From Branchiostoma floridae (Eukaryota; Chordata; Leptocardii; Amphioxiformes; Branchiostomatidae), in contig NC_049995.1 in NCBI RefSeq assembly GCF_000003815.2, forward strand, positions 5,425,771-5,465,151: a stretch of 39,381 bases of DNA, given 5' to 3'. Below the pieces are notes generated by a model. It saw only the letters and a program-made list of their open reading frames with translations. It ran no database searches and was not told the DNA's origin. Position numbers and translations under genes: made by a program. This document shows positions 31,005-39,381 of the stretch, piece by piece (the stretch's first letter is position 1; each line of letters starts with the position of its first letter).

Positions 31005-32195
31005 TAGTGATGAAATCCACGGGCATTCCGCCGCTAATACTGACATTTGGCTGTGGACTTCATCAGTATGTAGTGATGAAATCCATGGGCATTCCGTCGC
31101 TAATACTGACATTTGGCTGTGGACTTCATCAGTATGTAGTGATGAAATCCACGGGCATTCCGTCGCTAATACTGACATTTGGCTGTGGACTTCATCAGTA
31201 TGTAGTGATGAAATCCACGGGCATTCCGCCGCTAATACTGACATTTGGCTGTGGACTTCATCAGTATGTAGTGATGAAATCCACGGGCATTCCGTCGCTA
31301 ATACTGACATTTAGCTGTGGACTTCATCAGTATGTAGTGATGAAATCCACGGGCATTCCGTCGCTAATACTGACATTTGGCTGTGGACTTCATCAGTATG
31401 TAGTGATGAAATCCACGGGCATTCCGTCGCTAATACTGACATTTGGCTGTGGACTTCATCAGTATGTAGTGATGAAATCCACGGGCATTCTGTCGCTAAT
31501 ACTGACATTTGGCTGTGGACTTCATCAGTATGTAGTGATGAAATCCACGGGCATTCCGTCGCTAATACTGACATTTGGCTGTGGACTTCATCAGTATGTA
31601 GTGATGAAATCCACGGGCATTCCGTCGCTAATACTGACATTTGGCTGTGGACTTCATCAGTATGTAGTGATGAAATCCACGGGCATTCCGTCGCTAATAC
31701 TGACATTTGGCTGTGGACTTCATCAGTATGTAGTGATGAAATCCACGGGCATTCCGTCGCTAATACTGACATTTGGCTGTGGACTTCATCAGTATGTAGT
31801 GATGAAATCCACGGGCATTCCGCCGCTAATACTGACATTTGGCTGTGGACTTCATCAGTATGTAGTGATGAAATCCACGGGCATTCCGTCGCTAATACTG
31901 ACATTTGGCTATGGACTTCATCAGTATGTAGTGATGAAATTCACGGGCATTCTGCCGCTAATACTGACATTTGGCTGTGGACTTCATCAGTATGTAGTGA
32001 TGAAATCCACGGGCATTCCGTCGCTAATACTGACATTTGGTTGTGGACTTCATCTGTATGTAGTGATGAAATCCACGGACATTCTGCCGCTAATATTGAC
32101 ATTTGGTTGGCTGTGGATTTCATCAATATGTAGAGGTGAAATCCAAGGGCATTCCGTCGCTAATACTGACATTTGGCTGTGGATAGTAAAACGCC
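31005..32195. repeat. 66-bp satellite, about 18 tandem units, each able to form a hairpin
   Basis: Each unit is GATGAAATCCAC, then gggcattccgtcgctaatac, tgacatttggct, GTGGACTTCATC and a linker agtatgtagt. The inverted ends can pair. Units are nearly identical in the middle and more diverged at the right end. Because 66 is a multiple of 3 and the unit lacks stops in one frame of each strand, long open frames exist on both strands (22-residue repeats). I treat these as by-products, not a gene. Confidence 0.9.
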
Positions 32196-32199
32196 CTTT

Positions 32200-32944
32200 C
32201 ACTAATACTTTTACACAGAGTAATCTATTTTAGTTGATTTATGTCAATCGATTGTGTGATACAATATTAATACAGATACCATTTGTAACAATTTGAATTG
32301 ATTGACTATACAGAGCTAGAAGTACGAAAATGTTACTTTGAAAGTGATTTGCACAAAGCTAGAATGGCTTTATTGAATCGTGGAGTATATTATTTGACAA
32401 TACTAGTAAACACAACAGACAGAGCCTCCAACAGACTCTAACCAGAACAACACAATGTCATGTAAAATATTTCTGGTACATTTCTAAGTTAAGCTGGATT
32501 CAAAAGGCAAACACCTTTACTTTGTGCATCATATATTTTAGTCGCATGTTTGTGACTAGTGACCTTCTGTTTAATGATCGACGTGCAGTCTAATAACTGT
32601 TATCAAACTGCACGTCGATTAGCAAATGAAATGCAACCCCTTTATACTCTTGTAGACAATTAGAACCTGGGCCAAAATACAATTGTAAGTCATAATCGTA
32701 AACCCTTACCACCTAAGCCACAAAGCACAACATTGGGAAGCAGTGCAGTTCTGATGTATACAGTCTGTTGGTTTAGTATTGTTTGTGATTGATTGAAGAA
32801 CAAAAGAGCATAATAAGCAATTGGCCTTCTCTGGCTGGGAAAGTTGTCTTGCTAAGCAAGAAGCTTTTATCAATCTTGATAAAAGCTCCTTATGCTAAGG
32901 GACCAAGAACCCGATTTCCACCTTCCTGAGGGTCTGCATGCTCT
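32200..32944. other. Gene-free stretch with two hairpins
   Basis: No gene is seen. ATCGACGTGCAGT (32577-32589) pairs with ACTGCACGTCGAT (32607-32619) across a 17-base loop. AGCTTTTATCAA (32862-32873) pairs with TTGATAAAAGCT (32876-32887) across two bases. Both look like foldback element remnants. Confidence 0.5.
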
Positions 32945-33180
32945 TTTCCGTAAGGCGTAGGCAGGCCTTTTTAATTCCCGTAATTCGTAGGGTAAGCTAT
33001 TTTATTTCACGTAATTCGTAGTGAGGATGGAAAATTTACCGTAAAGCGTAGCCAGTGTATTTCACGTAAGGCGTAATCTAGCCTAAAAATTTCACGTAAA
33101 GCGTAATTAAGCCTAAAAATTACCCGTAAATCGTAGCTGGCCTCCCAAATTTCGTAAGTCGAAACGTAGTCTACCAGTAA
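32945..33180. repeat. Degenerate CGTAA-N-CGTAG repeat block
   Basis: About eight words of the form cacgtaaNgcgtag or ccgtaattcgtag occur at intervals of roughly 25-40 bases, some forming short palindromes (cacgtaattcgtagtg). Confidence 0.7.
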
Positions 33181-33500
33181 ATTTAGTCCTTCAAAACACA
33201 GGAAATTGCGTTTCAGAGGATCAAGATTTCAAAATTTCGCCGGACCTCACTTGCGACTCCTTTCACCTTCGGCTTCGGTCATCGACATGGTAAAAATATG
33301 GTATATACCCTCAAAAATCTTCTTTTTTTTTTGCAAATAGAAATGTCATTGAAGTTAGCTTAGTCTGCCAGCAAAATTTGCCCATCAGAATGCAGGAAAT
33401 ATCATTTTAGAGGGTCAAGATTTCAAAATTTCCATGGTCCTCCTTGTGCCGCCTCGCGCCTTTGGAACTCGAAATTCTGAAAATATGTTGGGGATGTGTG
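33170..33500. repeat. Diverged tandem duplication of about 190 bases
   Basis: The segment with caggaaattgcgtttcagag and gatcaagatttcaaaatttc (33200-33240) is repeated with changes at 33393-33432 (caggaaatatcattttagag, gtcaagatttcaaaatttcc), each preceded by a gtctNccagNaaa phrase. Between 33500 and 33909 I see nothing recognisable. Confidence 0.6.
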
Positions 33501-33909
33501 TCAACCTCAAAGATCTCCATCCCTGAGCAGAGAGCGAGGCGAGTACCTTTCCCAAGCCATAAGAAATTAGAGAGGATGGTTGGGTGTTTGGGGTAAAGAT
33601 ACCTTCTTCTTTATATCTCAACACCCTCATACCCTTCCTACTGTCCCTAATTGACCCGACTTTAATTTTCGCCTGTTTCTGCCAACCACCTTTTTATCTT
33701 CCTCCCCAAAGTCAAACTGTGCGCCTTTTTTGTGATAATATCTTTCCCTTTTATACCCCTGCACTCATTAGCATACGTGTACATTTGCATAACTCCTCTG
33801 ATTGGTTACCCTCCAAAATTGAGTTAACTGACCACCTGTCTGTGGCGCGCGGGGACAGGTGTGACGCTGTGAATAGTACACAAAGATTATTCTGTCTCTT
33901 TGCATGCAG

Positions 33910-34418
33910 TTCTGGTCACCACTGGCTGAGCTTGTCCAGGTAGACCCACGGGCCAGAGCTGACACATCGTCTTGTTGGGAGACTCGTGCAGTAGTTTCTA
34001 ACACCACAGCTTATGATGGGCACCAACCTCTTCTGTACTGCTGTTCACGGGACATGGAAATACAATTTCAGCAAGGCCACGGCAGGTAAGTTTTATGGAT
34101 GACGATACCATTAATTTTAAACATGTAGCCATGACCGTAGTTGTAGAAGGGAAACTAGTTCGATGTACATGTAGTAGTCAACTTGGTGAATGATACCAGT
34201 CTTCCAGACTTTGTGCATCGATCTTGTATGGCCTGTTTGATGTGATACCATCCAAGTTAGTTTTGACCATGACGGATGCGGGTTTTCCTGCAATGATAAT
34301 TTTAACCGTTGGGCGGCGCTTTTCTTGTCTTTGCCATAGGATGCACTCCCTTGGCGAAGCAATCTTGATGCTGTTTCACGGTCCACTCTGCAATGACGAG
34401 AAGACATATCCAAACCAG
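33910..34418 (+). CDS. Two exons of an unrecognised gene, partial
   Basis: Exon 33910-34085 follows a pyrimidine-rich acceptor (tctgtctctttgcatgcag) and ends CAG/GTAAGT, phase 2. Exon 34340-34418 follows ttgtctttgccatag and ends CAG/GTAACA, phase 0. Together they encode about 85 residues: FWSPLAELVQVDPRARADTS, then SCWETRAVVSNT, HQPLLYCCSRDMEIQFQQ, and MHSLGEAILMLFHGPLCN followed by DEKTYPNQ. Composition (Trp, Cys, few low-complexity runs) and matching splice phases suggest a real gene. I do not recognise the family. Earlier exons are not found in 32200-33900; later ones may lie in the N gap at 34721. An ATG at 33904 could instead be the start. Confidence 0.45.
34075..34109 (+). repeat. MITE-terminus-like sequence overlapping a splice donor
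   Basis: GGCCACGGCAGGTAAGTTTT and the next bases ATGGATGAC match the terminal repeat of the 7711-8237 MITE (GGCCACAGCAAGTAAGTTTT, ATGGATGAC) with two substitutions. The GT of the exon donor falls inside the match. No second terminus is seen nearby. Confidence 0.6.
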
Positions 34419-34720
34419 GTAACATCGTTATTGTCTGAAGAGTCAAATTAACCTGATGATATCCCTACTAACTGCTATAATCCAAGTTTATTTTTAGTTG
34501 AAAAGACGCCCTCTTTAGAGTATCAATCTATTCATGTAAAACTACAATCCATATGTTAACAGTTGCAGAAGCTTTATTCTTTGAAATCACGTTTGAACCT
34601 CATTAATAAAATAGAACCATAGACATTATTAACAAAGGGGCACAACCTTAGAAGATGAGCAACACGTATAGACAGCGGAAGTCGTAACATTCTATTTACA
34701 TCTGGGTTCGTATGATTATC
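34419..34720. other. Gene-free stretch before the gap
   Basis: Presumably intron following the exon ending at 34418; nothing else is recognised. Confidence 0.4.
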
Positions 34721-35290
34721 NNNNNNNNNNNNNNNNNNNNNNNNNNNNNNNNNNNNNNNNNNNNNNNNNNNNNNNNNNNNNNNNNNNNNNNNNNNNNNNN
34801 NNNNNNNNNNNNNNNNNNNNNNNNNNNNNNNNNNNNNNNNNNNNNNNNNNNNNNNNNNNNNNNNNNNNNNNNNNNNNNNNNNNNNNNNNNNNNNNNNNNN
34901 NNNNNNNNNNNNNNNNNNNNNNNNNNNNNNNNNNNNNNNNNNNNNNNNNNNNNNNNNNNNNNNNNNNNNNNNNNNNNNNNNNNNNNNNNNNNNNNNNNNN
35001 NNNNNNNNNNNNNNNNNNNNNNNNNNNNNNNNNNNNNNNNNNNNNNNNNNNNNNNNNNNNNNNNNNNNNNNNNNNNNNNNNNNNNNNNNNNNNNNNNNNN
35101 NNNNNNNNNNNNNNNNNNNNNNNNNNNNNNNNNNNNNNNNNNNNNNNNNNNNNNNNNNNNNNNNNNNNNNNNNNNNNNNNNNNNNNNNNNNNNNNNNNNN
35201 NNNNNNNNNNNNNNNNNNNNNNNNNNNNNNNNNNNNNNNNNNNNNNNNNNNNNNNNNNNNNNNNNNNNNNNNNNNNNNNNNNNNNNNNNN
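34721..35290. other. Assembly gap (570 N)
   Basis: An uninterrupted run of N. Open frames running across it carry no information. Confidence 1.
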
Positions 35291-36116
35291 GAATTTTCCA
35301 ATAGCATTGATACATTACATCCTTTACAAACATTATGTGTCATAGAAAGAAAGATTGTTACTTCCATATTGACGCACTAGCTGGAATTAGGTTGGAATTT
35401 GATCTCCCATTTTTTAGTTGTAACTGCGTTTAAGTTGTGGACCTGGAAGATGTATGTCAATACACAGCTGTAAACCCTTTCAAATCCTTCTATGACTGCA
35501 AATCCTTTTGACAGTTGGGTATCTATAGATTACATCAAATAGCTGGGTGATTTCGGGCGTAAATGACGTTATAAAGCCCTCTTGAGATAGGATGTCCCCA
35601 TTGACGTACTTGGGTGTTTATCTCTTGCGCTATATAATGGGGAATCTTGGTTTTTATTGCGCTGCATTGTCTAGACCTAAGTCGCATTGGCTTTAAGAGA
35701 GATGGCTAAAAGCACCTCATTTGAGCATGCAGATTATGGCCATTGGTCATAAAGTAAGAAACAAGGACTCTCATCACTAATGAGTTGTCGTGGCTGGTTA
35801 AGACTATATTTCCCTAAAACAAAACACGAACATATTTCAATATATACTATGTACAATATGATATGTACTATGTACATACAGTAATATATGTATAGATCTG
35901 GTATCTACAAGGCTGTCCTGATGAACCCGTATATATACGGGATGCACATATATGATTCCTGTAGGTGGGTCCAGTAAATACAGGTTTGTGGCATTTCTTA
36001 CCACAGGAAACCGCATTGATCTGGAAGTCTGCAGCAGCAGCACAGAATAGGTCACGTTTTACTGATCAGATTAAACAACAGCTTAGGAGGGTTAAATTGA
36101 CAAAACAAGTCTGAGC
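35291..36116. other. Gene-free stretch
   Basis: No coding sequence is supported. AT-rich words tatgtactatgtacatac occur around 35840-35900. Confidence 0.4.
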
Positions 36117-36305
36117 ATGACAAAGGATCACAAAGGTCATAAACTTAGAACATGCGAGGGCAAGAGAAGTAGTATGGGGATTACGACCCCTATATCCACC
36201 TACCAAATATCATCAGGATCAATCAAAGGCGCTTTTCGAGTGATGCTGTTCACAGACAGACAGAAAGACAGACAGACAGACAGACAGACAGACGTACAAG
36301 CCTAA
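36117..36305. repeat. Dispersed repeat with (CAGA)n tail
   Basis: Ccacctaccaaatatcatca, then a gttcacagacagacagaaag tract of about 50 bases. It resembles the ends of the TCTG-family repeats in the sialyltransferase arms. Confidence 0.6.
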
Positions 36306-36949
36306 AACATAACCTTGCCATTCTGGCAAAGGTAATAAATATATCTACCTTCGAAACGCACTTTGAATACGCACAAAGCTCGCTCCAAGCGCGTAGGAAA
36401 ACGCCAGGTCAAGGTTTCGATCTGTAATCCGCACTGAAGGCCTCGTTCCGGTATTACTGCGCGGGTGTATTCTCTCCGAAATATGAATGGGGCCCCAAAA
36501 TCGTGTGTTTATGCAGACGATAAATTGCCTTTTATCGCTCCCATGTCATATCGAAGGATTTGAGATGAAAGGTTGTGTATTTCTGACAGGATCGGGTGGA
36601 AAAGTTTCGGCATTCGGGCGATTCTCGGACGGGTACTTTTGTTTGTCCTGAGTAATGTGGTCAGCGGGTCACTGAAGGAAAGCCCCACTTTCTGGATAGT
36701 ATGTATGTGCAGTTATAGATGTTATAAAAATCAATCCACCGGTCAGATTTTGTGGAATTTTTTTTTATTGAGTACTGGATAAGTGCTTTTTCAATAGAAA
36801 TTAAAACATCTCCAGTAGAGCTGTTTCTTTATTGGATTTTCGCCCATTAAAGTTGCATATTTAAGCACTATTGTAAATGAGGAAACAAAAGTCCGGTATG
36901 AGGCCTTAAGGTTCGGGTTCGAATTGCGAAGTAATCCGTGAATATAAGA
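36306..36949. other. Gene-free stretch
   Basis: No gene is supported; no similarity to other parts of the window was noticed except near the satellite edge. Confidence 0.4.
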
Positions 36950-39381
36950 CGCAAATCATAGTAAAACCCGAAAATACGAATGAAGGCTCACCTGGGGGAT
37001 AACCGCTAACCGCTAAGCGAACCCTTCGGTAACCGCAAAAAAGCGACCCCTTACGATCGGACTTCCGAAATTTCAAACATAATGTGCGTTACTTTCAACA
37101 CTTGAATATCAAAGTAAAACCCGTGGGCAAAAGGTAAAGAGTGATTTGAGTACCCAAAATTACTTTGTAACTTTTCTACATACGAATGAAGGCTCACCTG
37201 GGGGATAACCGCTAACCGCTAAGCGAACCCTTCGGTAACCGCAAAAAAGCGACTCCTTACGATCGGACTTCCGAAATTTCAAACAAAATGTGCGTTACTT
37301 TCAACACTTGAATATCAAAGTAAAACCCGTGGGCAAAAGGGAAAAAGTGATTTGAGTACCCAAAATTACTTTGTAACTTTTCTACATACGAATGAAGGCT
37401 CACCTGGGGGATAACCGCTAACCGCTAAGCGAACCCTTCGGTAACCGCAAAAAAGCGACCCCTTACGATCGGACTTCCGAAATTTCAAACAAAATGTGCG
37501 TTACTTTCAACACTTGAATATCAAAGTAAAACCCGTGGGCAAAGGGTAAAAAGTGATTTGAGTACCCAAAATTACTTTGTAACTTTTCTACATACGAATG
37601 AAGGCTCACCTGGGGGATAACCGCTAACCGCTAAGCGAACCCTTCGGTAACCGCAAAAAAGCGACCCCTTACGATCGGACTTCCCAAATTTCAAACAAAA
37701 TGTGCGTTACTTTCAACACTTGAATATCATAGTAAAACCCGTGGGCAAAAGGTAAAAAGTGATTTGAGTACCCAAAATTACTTTGTAACTTTTCTACATA
37801 CGAATGAAGGCTCACCTGGGGGATAACCGCTAACCGCTAAGCGAACCCTTCGGTAACCGCAAAAAAGCGACCCCTTACGATCGGACTTCCGAAATTTCAA
37901 ACATAATGTGCGTTACTTTCAACACTTGAATATCAAAGTAAAACCCGTGGGCAAAAGGTAAAAAGTGATTTGAGTACCCAAAATTACTTTGTAACTTTTC
38001 TACATACGAATGAAGGCTCACCTGGGGGATAACCGCTAACCGCTAAGCGAACCCTTCGGAACCGCAAAAAAGCGACCCCTTACAATCGGACTTCCGAAAT
38101 TTCAAACAAAATGTGCGTTACTTTCAACACTTGAATATCAAAGTAAAACCCGTGGGCAAAAGGTAAAAAGTGATTTGAGTACCCAAAATTACTTTGTAAC
38201 TTTTCTACATACGAATGAAGGCTCACCTGGGGGATAACCGCTAAGCGAAACCTTAGGTTATCGGCAAAAAGGGGACCCCTACGATCGGACTTCCGAAATC
38301 TCAAAGAAAATGTGCGTTACTTTCAACACTTGAATATCAAAGTAAAACCCGTGGGCAAAAGGTAAAAAGTGATTTGAGTACCCAGAATTCCTTTGTAACT
38401 TTTCTACATACGAATGAAGGCTCACCTGGGGGATAACCGCTAACCGCTAAGCGAACCCTTCGGTAACCGCAAAAAAGCGACCCCTTACGATCGGACTTCC
38501 GAAATTTCAAAGAAAATGTGCGTTACTTTCAACACTTGAATATCAAAGTAAAACCCGTGGGCAAAAGGTAAAAAGTGATTTGAGTACCCAAAATTACTTT
38601 GTAACTTTTCTACATACGAATGAAGGCTCACCTGGGGGATAACCGCTAACCGCTAAGCGAACCCTTCGGTAACCGCAAAAAAGCGACCCCTTACGATCGG
38701 ACTTCCGAAATTTCAAGAAATGTGCGTTACTTTCAACACTTGAATATCAAAGTAAAACCCGTGGGCAAAAGGTAAAAAGTGATTTGAGTACCCAAAATTA
38801 CTTTGTAACTTTTCTACATACGAATGAAGGCTCACCTGGGGGATAACCGCTAAGCGAACCCTTCGGTAACCAAAAAAAGCGACCCCTTACCATCGGACTT
38901 CCGAAATTTCAAAGAAAATGTGCGTTACTTTCAACACTTGAATATCAAAGTAAAACCCGTGGGCCAAAGGGAAAAAGTGATTTGAGGACCCCAAATTACT
39001 TTGTAACTTTTCTACATACCAATGAAGGCTCACCTGGGGGATAACCGCTAAGCGAATCCTTCAGTAACCGCAAAAAAGCGACCCCTTACCATCGGACTTC
39101 CGAAATTTCAAAGAAAATGAGCGTTACTTTCAACACTTGAATATTAGAGTAAAACCCGTGGGCCAAAGGGCAAAAGTGATTTGAGGACCCAAAATCACTT
39201 TGTAACTTTTCTACTTACCAATGAAGGATCACCTGGGGGATAACCGCTAAGCGAATACCTGAGTAATCGGAAAACAGCGAACAGCGACCACCTGACTTCC
39301 GACTTTCCAAAGTTCAAGGGCGTTGCTTTCAACTCTTGAACATTGAAGTATAAACTGTGACCCAAAGGCCAAAGGTGAAAA
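36950..39381. repeat. 206-bp satellite, about 12 units, continues beyond the window
   Basis: The landmark acgaatgaaggctcacctgg recurs at about 36975, 37181, 37387, 37593, 37799, 38005, 38210, 38409, 38615, 38819, 39017 and 39217, a spacing of 206 bases in the core and 198-205 toward the right. Units contain ggataaccgctaaccgctaa, then gcgaacccttcggtaacc, and cggacttccgaaatttcaa. Several right-hand units lack one aaccgct heptamer and are more diverged, as expected at an array edge or of an older subfamily. Confidence 0.95.

Noticed and set aside
31005-32195. CRISPR-like array
   Set aside because: Units are contiguous with no variable spacers; whole 66-bp units repeat. The host is clearly eukaryotic.
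31007-32233. Long + strand open frame (about 408 codons) of 22-residue repeats
   Set aside because: It is produced by the 66-bp satellite, which is also open on the - strand. Sequence uniformity is at DNA level and includes the inverted ends; there is no sign of codon-level selection or splice context.
34696-35380. Open frames across the N run
   Set aside because: They consist of undetermined bases.

Overview
The window looks like nuclear DNA of an invertebrate deuterostome. A cephalochordate (amphioxus-type) genome is my best guess, inferred from family content and not proven. Genes are split by GT..AG introns, protein families are animal-type (kinesin-21, ST8Sia sialyltransferase), and the rest is dense in small DNA transposons (MITEs), tRNA-derived SINEs, LINE fragments, microsatellites and satellites. 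Nothing prokaryotic is visible. A 570-base run of N lies at 34721-35290.

Layout. 1-2526: the last coding exons of a KIF21-type kinesin on the + strand (end of its WD40 propeller), with two competing terminal exons and a cluster of RFX X-box-like palindromes. 2527-4940: its likely 3' UTR and downstream DNA. 4945-7080: a broken CR1-like LINE on the - strand, split by a MITE. 7711-8237: a second MITE with a TTA target duplication.

8480-29812 is dominated by a large inverted duplication. The left arm (about 8480-15615) and right arm (about 21125-29812) each carry a complete 8-exon alpha-2,8-sialyltransferase gene, placed head to head (left on -, 13978 to 9669; right on +, 23024 to 28192). Both copies keep sialylmotifs L, S, III and VS and all four disulfide cysteines. 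The arms differ by insertions (SINE, piggyBac-like MITE, 82-bp MITE) whose empty sites can be read in the opposite arm, and by different lengths of shared tandem repeats. Between the arms lies an inner inverted repeat (15620-16565 against 17495-19090). Its spacer holds a third sialyltransferase relic, part of the last exon. Beside it is a 1.9-kb element with long terminal inverted repeats (18992-20888) that encloses a foldback MITE.

29838-30790: the 3' part of an RTE-like LINE on the - strand. 30915-32195: a palindrome followed by about 18 copies of a 66-bp hairpin-forming satellite. 32945-33500: CGTA-rich and duplicated repeat blocks. 33910-34418: two well-formed exons of a gene I do not recognise; its first splice donor lies in a sequence matching the MITE terminus at 7711. 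36950-39381: a satellite of about 206 bp running off the window end.

The main biological content is the paired sialyltransferases, which would make sialylated glycolipids or glycoproteins in the Golgi. By hand count, differences between the copies are almost all amino-acid-changing in the membrane/stem half (exons 1-4) but balanced in the catalytic half. The main competing explanation is an assembly that joined two diverged haplotypes in inverted orientation.
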